Shown: positions 18,970-28,463, numbered from the stretch's first letter. The stretch is DNA of 64,000 bases from JBAXTE01 sp037130365 (GCA_037130365.1 JBAXTE010000013.1:1-64000); one strand, 5' to 3'. Notes: generated by a model from the sequence alone, not told the origin. Made by a program: numbers and translations.

Positions 18970-19653
18970 TTAATCCCACGACATTTTACTATCCCCAGTA
19001 ATTGGGATTTGCTCTCCTAAAAAAATAGGCTTATGATTCGTCTTTAGCCAAAACCAAGATTTAACATTGGCAAACCATTCTCTAAATGTGTATTTTATAA
19101 TTCCACCATATTTTCTTTTATCGGCAGTAAACCCATAAGCTGTTAATCCCATTTTTCGAGCAATATATACCGCCCTATATAAATGATAATTCTGTGAAAC
19201 AATATACAACGAGTCAATTTTAAAAACCTCTTTTGCTCTAGCCATTGAGCTATATGTATCAAAACCAGCATGATCGAGAAATATATCTGTAGAATCAATT
19301 CCTTTTTGAATAAGATAGTTTTTCATCGTGTTAACCTCATCGTAATCAACAGTTCCATGATCGCCACTGAGTAAAAATCGTTTTACTTTACCAAATTTAT
19401 ATAATTCGATGGCTCTATCTACTCGGTCGTTTAAAATTGGCGACATATTGCCATTCCGATGAACTGATGCTCCTAAAACAACCACTGTATAACAACTTGG
19501 CATTTGAATAGTAACTTCATTGAAAATATAGGGTTTTGAAAACTTCTGAATTTGATTGGTGATAATTGTGGTAATAATTATTGCACCGACAAAAATTATT
19601 GTACCAACAATAAGTATATATTTAATCCATTTGTGATTTAACAGTCTCTTCAT
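18970..19653 (-). CDS. SanA/YdcF-like DUF218 membrane protein
   Basis: A 227-residue protein with one N-terminal membrane helix (residues about 12-32) and a periplasmic DUF218 domain at about 50-200. Its motifs are VVVLGASV, LSGDHG and HAGFDTYSSMARAKE. SanA of E. coli affects envelope barrier function (vancomycin exclusion at high temperature); the biochemical activity of the family is not established. Only 9 bases separate it from oxyR upstream, so the two are almost certainly co-transcribed, with the glycosyltransferase genes downstream. Confidence 0.85.
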   Translation of the reverse strand: MKRLLNHKWIKYILIVGTIIFVGAIIITTIITNQIQKFSKPYIFNEVTIQMPSCYTVVVLGASVHRNGNMSPILNDRVDRAIELYKFGKVKRFLLSGDHGTVDYDEVNTMKNYLIQKGIDSTDIFLDHAGFDTYSSMARAKEVFKIDSLYIVSQNYHLYRAVYIARKMGLTAYGFTADKRKYGGIIKYTFREWFANVKSWFWLKTNHKPIFLGEQIPITGDSKMSWD

Positions 19654-19662
19654 TAAAGAATA

Positions 19663-20601
19663 TTACATAATTTCTAGAACAACCCTGCTTCCAACATGCT
19701 TCATTTTCTCAGGAACAACCGCGAGTATTTCTTCTTTTAAGGCATCGATAATTCGTTTTTTTACGTAGTTTTTAGTTACTACAATGCCTACTTCACGTGA
19801 AGGTTCTGGTGTTTTGAAGTAACGAACCATCCCAATTTGTTTAGCATTAAAATCCTGAATTGCGAGTTCGGGAAGAATGGTAATTCCTTTTCCGAGTTCT
19901 ACTATCTTTTTGAGTGTTTCTACGCTTCCTGTTTGATAATCTAGTCGAATTACTTCGATGTGTTTCTTTAAATCGTGGCAGAAATTAATAACTTGGTTTC
20001 TTAAGCAATGACCTTCATTCAGCAACCACACTTCGTTAATATCAATTTCACCCATCGAAAGAGATGATTTTTTGAATAGTGAATGTTTTTTAGAAACATA
20101 AGCCACAAGTGGTTCCCAATAAAGTGGAATTTCTGTAATTGCAGGCTCATGAATAGGTGTCGCCAATATTCCACAATCAATCATCCCCAACTTGAGTTGC
20201 TCAATAATTTGAGCAGTGGTTAATTCTGATATCGTTAAAATTACTTCGGGATACTTCTCTATGAAATTAATCAGAAATTGGGGAATTAAATATGGGCCAA
20301 TGGTTGGAATTACACCAATATGAATATTTCCACTCATCACTCCTTTTTTGTCCTTAATTAACTCCTGGATTTTTTTATGTTCATGCACCACTTGTCGAGC
20401 TTGCATAATTATATCAATTCCTAATTCTGTCGGTTCTATCGGCTTTTTGTTTCGGTCGAAAATCTGAACACCTAAAAAATCTTCTAATTTCTGAACTTGC
20501 ATACTCAGGGTGGGCTGGGTCACAAAACATTTATCAGCTGCAAGTGCAAAATTACGATAGGAATCGAGCGCGATAATGTATTCTAACTGGGTTATAGTCA
20601 T
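19663..20601 (-). CDS. oxyR: LysR-type peroxide regulator OxyR
   Basis: A 312-residue LysR-family regulator. The N-terminal winged helix-turn-helix is at about 1-60 (AADKCFVTQPTLSMQVQKLE) and the substrate-binding-like sensor domain at about 90-295. The two redox cysteines of OxyR are conserved at Cys199 and Cys208 in NEGHCLRNQVINFC, with the same numbering as E. coli, so peroxide sensing by disulfide formation is well supported. It heads an operon with a SanA-like protein and two glycosyltransferases. No catalase, Dps or AhpC gene is adjacent. An exact promoter lies 17 bases upstream. Confidence 0.93.
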   Translation of the reverse strand: MTITQLEYIIALDSYRNFALAADKCFVTQPTLSMQVQKLEDFLGVQIFDRNKKPIEPTELGIDIIMQARQVVHEHKKIQELIKDKKGVMSGNIHIGVIPTIGPYLIPQFLINFIEKYPEVILTISELTTAQIIEQLKLGMIDCGILATPIHEPAITEIPLYWEPLVAYVSKKHSLFKKSSLSMGEIDINEVWLLNEGHCLRNQVINFCHDLKKHIEVIRLDYQTGSVETLKKIVELGKGITILPELAIQDFNAKQIGMVRYFKTPEPSREVGIVVTKNYVKKRIIDALKEEILAVVPEKMKHVGSRVVLEIM

Positions 20602-20617
20602 TGTTATTTAATTTATA

Positions 20618-20649
20618 CAAACCTACATATTTTTTTCGAGTTGAACAAA
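20618..20649 (-). promoter_or_regulatory. Promoter of the oxyR operon
   Basis: On the minus strand, TTTG (20646-20649), a 20-base spacer and TAGGTTTG (20618-20625) match the Bacteroidota consensus exactly. The -7 box ends 16 bases before the oxyR ATG. Autoregulation by OxyR is plausible, but I cannot delimit a binding site. Confidence 0.7.
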
Positions 20650-20663
20650 CTTAATGTTGAAAT

Positions 20664-20879
20664 TTAATGTTTTTTAGCCGCAACCATAAATCGTGAAACA
20701 TTAAATATCAACATCTTAAACAAGTCATCGGTTACGATAGCTCCATTATTATCCCAATTTAATTGGAGTAAATTTAATGGCAGATTGGCTTTTCTGTATG
20801 GATTCGTTGGTAAAAGCAATTTGTTCAAATTTTTACTCAGCTCATTCAACAACCATCGTTGTTTATTAAAGTAAACCTT
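20664..20879 (-). pseudogene. Possible C-terminal remnant of a lost gene
   Basis: An open frame of about 70 codons without an ATG lies between a stop at 20880-20882 and a stop just before 20664. It reads KVYFNKQRWLLNELSK and ends MLIFNVSRFMVAAKKH. The ending resembles C-terminal strands of some SAM-dependent methyltransferases, but this is only an impression. No methyltransferase motifs are upstream. It could equally be chance in a 367-base gap. Confidence 0.2.
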
Positions 20880-20968
20880 TCATTTTTTTCTAAAAGTTCG
20901 GGATAATCATAAAAATAAACTTTTTTGATGTTTTGTTGTTTGTCTTTCAATGATTACATAGTAAATTT

Positions 20969-23365
20969 ATGGCAAAGACAAAATATAACAAAGAGGAAAT
21001 ATTAGCGGATTTCAGAATTGCAACCGAAAGCCGACAAGCAAGTATAATTGGACGAAAAGAGGTGATGACCGGAAAAGCTAAGTTTGGTCTCTTTGGTGAT
21101 GGAAAAGAAATTCCTCAGATTGCAATGGCAAAACAGTTTAAAAATGGCGACTTCCGTAGTGGGTATTATCGCGATCAAACGTTTATGATGGCCATTGGTG
21201 AGCTGAATCTCGTTCAAGTATTTAACCAATTATATGGAAATACCGAAAAAGATGCTTGTCCAGGAACTGGCGGACGCCTTATGAACAACCATTTTGGAAC
21301 TCGGAGTATGAACGACAATGGCGAGTGGAAAGATTTAATGAGCAAAAAAAATAGTAGTTCCGATATCTCTCCTACTGCCGGACAAATGCCTCGATTGCTG
21401 GGCCTTGCTTATGCCTCAAAACTTTATAAAAACATCCCTGAATTGCATCAGTTTGTAAAATTTTCTGATCATGGCAATGAAGTTGCTTTTGGCACCATTG
21501 GCGACGCAAGCACATCAGAAGGTCATTTTTTTGAAACTATTAACGCTGCCGGAGTACTTCAAGTTCCTATGGCAATATCTATTTGGGATGATGGTTACGG
21601 AATCTCGGTTCCGAAAAAGTTTCAAACTACAAAAGAAAGCATTTCAGAAGTACTGAAGGGTTTTGAGCAAACAGAAGAGAAAAAAGGATATCAATTTTTT
21701 AAAGGAAAAGCTTGGGATTACGAAGGGTTAGTAAAACTTTACGAAACGGGAATTGAAGTCTGTCGCACTCAACATGTGCCTGTTCTTTTTCATATTGAAG
21801 AAGCCACTCAACCACTCGGACACTCGTCTTCGGGTTCGCATGAGCGCTATAAAGATGAAAAACGAATGAATTTTGAAGTCGAGTTTGATTGCAATGCTCG
21901 AATGAGAAATTGGATTTTAGAACATAAAATTGCCACTGAATCTGAACTTGTTGCAATAGAAATTAAAGCCCTTGAAGATGTTAAAATTGCTCGAAAAATT
22001 GCATGGGAAAGCTACACAAATCCAATCATTAAACTCCGCGATGAATTAATAGAACTCTCGAATGTAAGCTCTTGTAATTGTAAGAAAACTGGTAGAATTG
22101 ATGCTCAACTCGAAGAACTAAAACGTCTTTCAGATCCAACACGTAAAGATGTGGTGGCCACTGCCGCACATATTCTACGCTATATGTGTCAGACCTGTAG
22201 TGCCGATAAACAGCTAAAATCTGCACTTCGCAAATGGGTTGCTGAACAAATGGAAGATGGAAAACACAGATATAGCGACCACCTTTATGTTGAAAATCAA
22301 TTTTCTCCATTAAAAGTTATTGAGATTAAACCCACTTTTAACGAGAATTCGTTAATGGTTCCTGGACGTGAAATTCTAAATAAAAACTATGACATTTTAT
22401 TCGAAAAAGATCCTAGATTGGTTGTTTTTGGCGAAGATGTGGGTAAAATTGGTGGAGTAAATCAAACTTACGAAGGACTTCAACAGAAATATGGCGAACT
22501 CCGAATTACAGATACTGGAATTAGAGAAAACACCATCATGGGTCAGGCTATTGGTTTGGCTTTGCGAGGACTGAGACCAATTGCCGAAATTCAATATTTC
22601 GATTATCTTTTATATGCACTTCAAACTATGAGCGACGATTTGGCTACAACGCATTATCGTACGAATGGTGGACAAATCGCACCGGTGATTATTTCTACTC
22701 GTGGTCACCGATTGGAAGGAATTTGGCACTCTGGATCACCCTTAAGCATGGTAATAAATGCAATTAGAGGAATTCACGTTCTGGTTCCTCGTAACATGAC
22801 CCAAGCGGCTGGTTTTTACAACACTGCATTAGCTGGAAACGACCCTGTTCTTGTAATTGAGCCATTAAATGGGTATCGTCTTCGCGAAAAAATGCCTTCA
22901 AACATTGGCGAGTATAATGTTCCTTTTGGAAAAGTTGAGCTACTCAATGAAGGCTCAGATGTCACACTGGTAACGTACGGTTCGTGTGTAAAAATTGCGG
23001 AAGATGCCGTAAAACAACTTTCAGAATTTAATATTTCTGTTGATTTAATCGATGTTCAATCGCTCTTGCCTTTTGATCTTAATCAAGACATTGTGAAATC
23101 GTTAAAGAAAACGAATAAAGTGCTATTCTTTGATGAAGATGTTCCAGGAGGAGCCACTTCCTATATGATGCAAAAAGTAATTGAAGAACAACGTGGATTT
23201 TACCACTTAGATGCGGCTCCACGAACCCTAACATCCAAAGAACACCGACCAGCATATACTACCGATGGTGATTATTTTTCAAATCCAAATTCAGAAGATG
23301 TTTTTGATGCTATTTATGATATGATGCATGAATATAACCCAAATAAGTACCCTGCAATTTTTTAA
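20969..23365 (+). CDS. Fused E1 alpha-beta 2-oxoacid dehydrogenase (branched-chain/acetoin type)
   Basis: A 798-residue thiamine-diphosphate enzyme with E1-alpha (about 1-330) and E1-beta (about 455-798) in one chain, a common arrangement in Bacteroidota. The TPP motif begins GDASTSEG (178-185) and ends WDDGYGIS (206-213) with Asp where many relatives have Asn. The beta half has FGEDVGKIGG, DTGIRENTIMGQAIG and HSGSP. It decarboxylates a 2-oxo acid and passes the acyl group to an E2 lipoyl protein, probably with branched-chain 2-oxo acids as substrates. E2 and E3 are not in the window. The middle (about 340-450) carries two CxC/CxxC-like pairs (SSCNCKK, CQTCSAD). It is convergent with the EnvC-like gene, 12 bases apart. 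Confidence 0.92.
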   Translation: MAKTKYNKEEILADFRIATESRQASIIGRKEVMTGKAKFGLFGDGKEIPQIAMAKQFKNGDFRSGYYRDQTFMMAIGELNLVQVFNQLYGNTEKDACPGTGGRLMNNHFGTRSMNDNGEWKDLMSKKNSSSDISPTAGQMPRLLGLAYASKLYKNIPELHQFVKFSDHGNEVAFGTIGDASTSEGHFFETINAAGVLQVPMAISIWDDGYGISVPKKFQTTKESISEVLKGFEQTEEKKGYQFFKGKAWDYEGLVKLYETGIEVCRTQHVPVLFHIEEATQPLGHSSSGSHERYKDEKRMNFEVEFDCNARMRNWILEHKIATESELVAIEIKALEDVKIARKIAWESYTNPIIKLRDELIELSNVSSCNCKKTGRIDAQLEELKRLSDPTRKDVVATAAHILRYMCQTCSADKQLKSALRKWVAEQMEDGKHRYSDHLYVENQFSPLKVIEIKPTFNENSLMVPGREILNKNYDILFEKDPRLVVFGEDVGKIGGVNQTYEGLQQKYGELRITDTGIRENTIMGQAIGLALRGLRPIAEIQYFDYLLYALQTMSDDLATTHYRTNGGQIAPVIISTRGHRLEGIWHSGSPLSMVINAIRGIHVLVPRNMTQAAGFYNTALAGNDPVLVIEPLNGYRLREKMPSNIGEYNVPFGKVELLNEGSDVTLVTYGSCVKIAEDAVKQLSEFNISVDLIDVQSLLPFDLNQDIVKSLKKTNKVLFFDEDVPGGATSYMMQKVIEEQRGFYHLDAAPRTLTSKEHRPAYTTDGDYFSNPNSEDVFDAIYDMMHEYNPNKYPAIF

Positions 23366-23377
23366 TCTTTTGATTGA

Positions 23378-24694
23378 TTATCTAGCAATCCAAAATGCTG
23401 GATTTTGTAAGGTTTTATTATGCCATAATTCAAAATGAAGTTCTGTTTTTGATTCTTGGCTATCTGTCCTTATTGAGCCAATATCTTGTTTTGTGGTCAC
23501 TTTTTGATTAGTTCTTACTGTTACAGACTCTAAATTTGAGTACACACTAAGGTAATCACCGTGTCGAATAATGATTGCTTTTGCTCCATTTGGCAAATTC
23601 ACAACACCCGAAACCACTCCGTTAAAAATAGATCGCACTCTCATTCCTGCTTGCGTAAGCATATCTATTCCGTTATTTTTTACAATTACTCCCGAAAGAA
23701 CTGGATGCGGATGTTCGCCAAAGCTACTGCTAATTACCCCTTTTTCAATTGGCCAGGGCAGACGTCCTTTGTTGTCGGCAAAGCTATTTGAAAGAGCAGT
23801 CTCTTCTGGTGTCATTGCGATAACAGTTGGTGCTGCTTTTTTCTCCGTTTCTGGATTTTCATCAGTCGGATTTATCTTACTATTATTTTTGTTTTTCTCT
23901 ACCTTTTTCTTCTTCTCAACCTTAGTGATTGGTTCTTTAACCGTGTTTTTGTTTTCGCTTGCTTTACGAATTTCTTCGCTAATTAAATTTTGAATTGAAC
24001 TTTGTAATTGACGATTTACTTGCTCTTTTTCTTTTAATGTTTTTCTTAATTCAGACTCACGTTTTTTTAATTCCGACAACTTTATATTTTTTTCCTCTTG
24101 CTCTTTGCTTAGATTATCGCGTTCTGTTTGTTGAGAATTTATGAGTGATATTTTTTCTGTTTTATTTACTTTTAGCTCCTCAACAATTCCAAAAATCAAG
24201 CGCTGTTTTTCTTTAATCATTTTTACCTGCCTTTTGCGATAACTGGTATATAGTTGAATATAGTTCATTCTTCGATAAGCTTGATTGAAGTTTTCTGCAG
24301 AAAGAATAAAAACTAATGTATTATTTGATTTTCGATGTGTCCAAGCGTAATATACCATCATCGAATATTCATTTTTCAGCTTTTGAAGTTGCAAAGTCAT
24401 TTCCTCAAGACTTTTTGCATTTTTTATTATCTCTTCATCAATATTTGAAACCTGATCGTTGATTGTGGTAATTAAATTTTCACGTCGATCAATTTGATTT
24501 TTTAACAGCATCACCTGATTTAATGAAGTCTGTTTATTTTTCTGAGTTTCTCGGAGTAATTTATTGGTATATTGAATTTCTTCTTCAATTTGACTTTTTG
24601 ATTTTTGCAAAGCTTCCTTTCGTCCTTGCCCGAAGTGAACCAAGGGAGCCAACGCAATTAGAAACAACAAAATTGATTTTCTAAAACTAATCAT
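23378..24694 (-). CDS. EnvC-like murein hydrolase activator (degenerate LytM/M23)
   Basis: A 438-residue periplasmic protein with a signal peptide (MISFRKSILLFLIALAPLVHFGQ). A long coiled coil at about 25-240 and a low-complexity Lys/Glu linker precede a LytM domain at about 320-438. The LytM domain has lost metal ligands. The family H of the first motif is Asn in NNGIDM, and the HxH pair is reduced to LHFEL. It should therefore not cut peptidoglycan itself but activate amidases at division, as EnvC does. The frame could start at 24721. I choose 24694 because the signal peptide begins there and a -7 box (24726-24733) leaves no room for the longer form. Confidence 0.87.
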   Translation of the reverse strand: MISFRKSILLFLIALAPLVHFGQGRKEALQKSKSQIEEEIQYTNKLLRETQKNKQTSLNQVMLLKNQIDRRENLITTINDQVSNIDEEIIKNAKSLEEMTLQLQKLKNEYSMMVYYAWTHRKSNNTLVFILSAENFNQAYRRMNYIQLYTSYRKRQVKMIKEKQRLIFGIVEELKVNKTEKISLINSQQTERDNLSKEQEEKNIKLSELKKRESELRKTLKEKEQVNRQLQSSIQNLISEEIRKASENKNTVKEPITKVEKKKKVEKNKNNSKINPTDENPETEKKAAPTVIAMTPEETALSNSFADNKGRLPWPIEKGVISSSFGEHPHPVLSGVIVKNNGIDMLTQAGMRVRSIFNGVVSGVVNLPNGAKAIIIRHGDYLSVYSNLESVTVRTNQKVTTKQDIGSIRTDSQESKTELHFELWHNKTLQNPAFWIAR

Positions 24695-24725
24695 ATTTAA
24701 CAATTCTCTATTATTCATCAATAAA

Positions 24726-24733
24726 CAAAATTA
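24726..24733 (-). promoter_or_regulatory. -7 box for the EnvC-like gene
   Basis: The minus strand reads TAATTTTG, matching TAnnTTTG, 31 bases before the ATG at 24694. No clear -33 element is seen. Confidence 0.4.
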
Positions 24734-24976
24734 GTATTAAATACTGTGAACGTATAAGCGATAATAATTAGTATTTCACAAAGTATTGTTTATAACCAAC
24801 AACTTCTCCGTTTTGCAAAAATTTCGAGATGTTTTTTTGGCACAGTTTTTTCAATAACTTAAATAACCTTAAAATTTATTTAAGTGTAATTAATTGTGAA
24901 CAAACACGATACGGTTCTTTATTTTCTAGATTTCAACAAATTAAAGTTAAAATATTCACTCACTAAATCAATTATT

Positions 24977-27175
24977 ATGAAAACAAAAATTACATTTTTA
25001 GCCTTTCTCTTTATCAGTTCTATTTTCATTACAAATGCGCAAGGAACTCTAAAGGGTAAAATCACGGATGCAAAAGATTCTTCTCCAATTCCATATGCAA
25101 ATATTATTATTGTATCTGGAGGAAAACAATTTGGAGGTGCACAATCAGACATAGATGGAAATTATACCATCAAACCAATCCCCCCAGGAAAATATGATGT
25201 AAAAGTATCTTTTGTGGGTTTCAATACAAGTATAACGACTGGTGTAATGATTAGTGCTGATAAAATTACATTTATGGATGTTCGTTTAATCCCATCTACA
25301 ACTCTACTTGAATGTGTTTCAGTGCAATGGCAAAAACCTTTGATTCAAAAAGACAATACTCAATCTGGTGAGAGCATAAGCCTTTCGCGAAATCGAGGAT
25401 ATTCTAATAGCTCAAATAACACAAGTGGACAAGTTGTTTCATCTTCAAACATAAAACGTATTCCAGGAAGAGCAGCTACTTCGATGGCTGGAGTTCAAGG
25501 TACAGATGGACAAATGGGAAGTGTGAGAGGTTGCAGAACAGACGGAACTGTTACATATATTGATGGAGTAAAAGTTGTTGGAACCTCTACATTGCCAAAA
25601 TCAGCTATTGAAGAAGTCTCTGTTGTTTTGGGTGGTGTGCCAGCAAAATACGAAGACACTAAGGATATGAATAACAGTAGACCCCAAATACCAACCAATT
25701 TATCAACTCCAGCACCAACACCAGCACCAGTTCAAACCTATTATAACTACAGTTACGAAAACACAGAAGAATATGCTCCAATTATTGAAAATCAATTTCT
25801 AAAAGCCAGAGTAGAACCTCAATCAACCTTCAGTATTGATGTTGACCAAGCCTCTTACAGCAATGTTAGACGTTTTATTGATAGTGGGGTAAAAGCGCCT
25901 AAAAACAGTGTCCGGTTAGAAGAAATGATTAATTATTTCACCTATTCTTATCCACAACCAAAGGCCGATGAACCATTTTCTATCAGTTCAGAATATGCAG
26001 AATGTCCTTGGAATAATACACACAAATTATTGTTCGTAGGAGTTCAAGGAAAAGTGGTTCCTTTAGAAAATTTACCCCCAACAAGTTTAACCTTTTTAAT
26101 TGATGTTTCAGGTTCTATGAGTGATTTCAACAAGCTTCCACTGGTAAAGAAATCTCTTGAAATGTTGGTTAAACAAATGCGTCCAATCGATAAAATTGCA
26201 ATTGCAATCTACGCTGGAGAAACAGGAATAGCCCTTGAATCAACAAATTGTAGCGCTAACAATATTAATAAAATAATTACCGCAATTGACAATTTGTCGT
26301 CGGGTGGATCAACAGCTGGTGCATCGGGAATTAACCTTGCATACAAAATGGCTTCTGAAAATCGCATAAAGGATGGAAATAACAGAATTATTTTATGCAC
26401 AGATGGTGATTTTAATGTTGGTATTTCTAGCGATGATGAATTAGTAACAATGATTGAAGAAAAGAGATCAAAGGGAATTTTTCTTTCAATTTTAGGCTTT
26501 GGAATGGGAAATTATAAAGATTCAAAGATGGAAAAATTAGCCGATAAAGGTAATGGTAATTATGCTTATATCGACGACATTGGAGAAGCTCGAAAAGTGC
26601 TTATTGATCAATTTGGATCAACTTTATTAACCATTGCTAAAGATGTAAAAATTCAAATTGAGTTTAACCCAAGTAGTGTTGCAGAATATCGATTATTGGG
26701 CTATGAAGACCGGATGTTAGAAACGGAAGATTTTAATAATGACACAAAAGATGCAGGCGAAATTGGATCTGGAGCTTCTGTAACAGCTATTTACGAAATT
26801 ATTCCAGCAACAAATAAAGCAACAGACACTTTGACTCAAACCTTAAAATACCAACGAGTTGAAGTGATAAAAGACTCCATAACAAGAAATGAATTAGGAT
26901 CATTAAAAATTAGATATAAGAATCCAAATGAAAATACGAGTAAACTTATTGAAACAACTATGGAAAACAGAAGTAATTCATTTGAAAGCGCATCAAATAA
27001 TCTTCGATTTGCAGCTTCAGTTGCTTCATTTGGAATGTTGCTAAGAGATTCAAAATTTAAAGGCAATGCTACATTTAGTTCTGTTCTTGAAATGGCAAAA
27101 AGTTCTACAGAAAACAACGAAGTTAGAATAGAATTTTTATCGATGGTAAAAAATGCAAAAGCACTCTACAAATAA
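24977..27175 (+). CDS. vWA domain protein (YfbK-like) with receptor-type N-terminal modules
   Basis: A 732-residue exported protein. The open frame begins at 24896, but the signal peptide starts at the ATG at 24977 (MKTKITFLAFLFISSIFITN). The order is a carboxypeptidase-regulatory-like domain (about 22-115) and a TonB-plug-like segment (about 150-225, with IPGRAATSMAGVQG, GQMGSVRGCRTDGTVTYIDG and PKSAIEEVSVVLGG). A Pro-rich linker and a YfbK-like domain (STFSIDVDQASYSNVRRFID) follow, then a von Willebrand A domain with MIDAS motif DVSGSMSD at residues 376-383 and a C-terminal DUF3520-like part. It has a receptor front end with no barrel, so it cannot be a transporter. It probably binds ligand through the MIDAS metal at the envelope. 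Function unknown. Confidence 0.88.
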   Translation: MKTKITFLAFLFISSIFITNAQGTLKGKITDAKDSSPIPYANIIIVSGGKQFGGAQSDIDGNYTIKPIPPGKYDVKVSFVGFNTSITTGVMISADKITFMDVRLIPSTTLLECVSVQWQKPLIQKDNTQSGESISLSRNRGYSNSSNNTSGQVVSSSNIKRIPGRAATSMAGVQGTDGQMGSVRGCRTDGTVTYIDGVKVVGTSTLPKSAIEEVSVVLGGVPAKYEDTKDMNNSRPQIPTNLSTPAPTPAPVQTYYNYSYENTEEYAPIIENQFLKARVEPQSTFSIDVDQASYSNVRRFIDSGVKAPKNSVRLEEMINYFTYSYPQPKADEPFSISSEYAECPWNNTHKLLFVGVQGKVVPLENLPPTSLTFLIDVSGSMSDFNKLPLVKKSLEMLVKQMRPIDKIAIAIYAGETGIALESTNCSANNINKIITAIDNLSSGGSTAGASGINLAYKMASENRIKDGNNRIILCTDGDFNVGISSDDELVTMIEEKRSKGIFLSILGFGMGNYKDSKMEKLADKGNGNYAYIDDIGEARKVLIDQFGSTLLTIAKDVKIQIEFNPSSVAEYRLLGYEDRMLETEDFNNDTKDAGEIGSGASVTAIYEIIPATNKATDTLTQTLKYQRVEVIKDSITRNELGSLKIRYKNPNENTSKLIETTMENRSNSFESASNNLRFAASVASFGMLLRDSKFKGNATFSSVLEMAKSSTENNEVRIEFLSMVKNAKALYK

Positions 27176-27200
27176 TACAAGGCCTACTTCACCAAAAAGT

Positions 27201-27244
27201 TAAACCAAAAGAAGAGTCATAATTGTGACTCTTCTTTTGGTTTA
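27201..27244. terminator. Bidirectional terminator, 19-bp perfect stem
   Basis: 27201-27219 pairs perfectly with 27226-27244 around a TAATTG loop (core GAAGAGTCA / TGACTCTTC). It lies between the convergent vWA and ruvB genes. Confidence 0.8.
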
Positions 27245-27261
27245 TAAAAATTCAGTATTGA

Positions 27262-28296
27262 TTAATCCTCTTCAAATAAATTTGGTTGATTCGCAATTAT
27301 TCTTTTTTTACCTAAATGCTTATATGCCAATGGTGTAGCTTCTCTACCACGAGGAGTGCGCATCAAATAACCTTCTTGAATCAGGAATGGTTCGTACACC
27401 TCTTCTATGGTTCCAGAATCTTCACCGCAAGCAGTAGAGATGGTTGTAATTCCAACTGGTCCACCCTTAAACTTATCAATTATGGTGGTTAGAATTCTAA
27501 TATCCATTTCGTCGAGACCATTTTTGTCTACATTTAATGCAGAAAGAGCATACTGCGAAATGCCCATATCGATTGTTCCATCTCCTTTTATTTGGGCAAA
27601 ATCACGAACTCGACGTAATAGCAGATTTGCAATACGAGGGGTTCCTCTGCTTCTTCGAGCAATTTCAAAAGCTGCGTCGTTGGCAATAGTTACCTCAAGA
27701 ATTGAAGCAGCTCTTTTAATAATATGTGTAAGCGTTTGAGCATCATAATAATTTAATCGCATTGTAATTCCAAATCGCGAACGCAATGGAGATGTTAGCA
27801 AACCAGAGCGAGTTGTAGCACCAACAAGCGTAAATGGATTCAGCGAAATTTGAACACTTCTGGCATTTGGACCAGTTTCAATCATGATGTCAATTTTATA
27901 ATCCTCCATTGCAGAATACAAATATTCTTCTACAACAGGAGATAATCGATGGATTTCATCAATAAAAAGGACATCGTTTGGCTCTAAATTAGTAAGTAAA
28001 CCAGCTAAATCACCAGGTTTGTCAATCACCGGACCAGATGTAACACGAACACTTACACCCATTTCGTTAGCGATGATGTATGAAAGTGTTGTTTTTCCGA
28101 GACCAGGAGGCCCATGAAGTAATACATGATCGAGAGCTTCACCTCTTTGTTTTGCAGCTCGTACAAATATTTTTAAGTTTTCTACAACCTGTTCCTGCCC
28201 CGAAAAATCGCTAAAATCGGAAGGACGAATTGCTTTTTCGAATTCTTTCTCTGCCGAAGATAAATGCTCAGATGTAGGATTTAAGTTCTCGTTCAT
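27262..28296 (-). CDS. ruvB: Holliday junction branch-migration helicase RuvB
   Basis: A 344-residue AAA+ motor that drives branch migration of Holliday junctions with RuvA. Walker A is GPPGLGKT (62-69) and Walker B is LFIDEIH (110-116). Sensor and arginine-finger segments are seen in GATTRSGLLTSPLRSRFG, and the C-terminal winged helix ends with LMRTPRGREATPLAYKHLG. Length and domain order are normal. ruvA and ruvC are not adjacent. It is monocistronic between the terminator at 27201 and a candidate -7 box (minus strand TAGTTTTG, 28316-28323). Confidence 0.97.
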   Translation of the reverse strand: MNENLNPTSEHLSSAEKEFEKAIRPSDFSDFSGQEQVVENLKIFVRAAKQRGEALDHVLLHGPPGLGKTTLSYIIANEMGVSVRVTSGPVIDKPGDLAGLLTNLEPNDVLFIDEIHRLSPVVEEYLYSAMEDYKIDIMIETGPNARSVQISLNPFTLVGATTRSGLLTSPLRSRFGITMRLNYYDAQTLTHIIKRAASILEVTIANDAAFEIARRSRGTPRIANLLLRRVRDFAQIKGDGTIDMGISQYALSALNVDKNGLDEMDIRILTTIIDKFKGGPVGITTISTACGEDSGTIEEVYEPFLIQEGYLMRTPRGREATPLAYKHLGKKRIIANQPNLFEED

Positions 28297-28315
28297 AAAT
28301 TATTTATTTCTAGGA

Positions 28316-28323
28316 CAAAACTA
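28316..28323 (-). promoter_or_regulatory. Candidate -7 box for ruvB
   Basis: The minus strand reads TAGTTTTG 19 bases before the ruvB ATG. The nearest TTTG upstream is only 12 bases away, so the -33 element is weak. Confidence 0.4.
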
Positions 28324-28399
28324 CTCATTTTTTGTCAAATAGCGCATAGAAATAAGATAAAAACCGCAAAACAAGGAATTCTGTTTTTATTCAAGATTA

Positions 28400-28430
28400 T
28401 TGATTCCTTTTGTATTTTTTTATACCTTTG
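28400..28430 (+). promoter_or_regulatory. Promoter of the universal stress protein gene
   Basis: TTG (28400-28402), a 20-base spacer and TACCTTTG (28423-28430) lie 33 bases before the ATG at 28464. Confidence 0.6.
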
Positions 28431-28463
28431 TTAAAAGAATCGTTAATCAAAAAATAATATGTT

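Noticed and set aside
23378..24694. Active M23 endopeptidase
   Set aside because: Two metal-ligand positions are lost (NNGIDM and LHFEL), which fits an EnvC-type activator instead.
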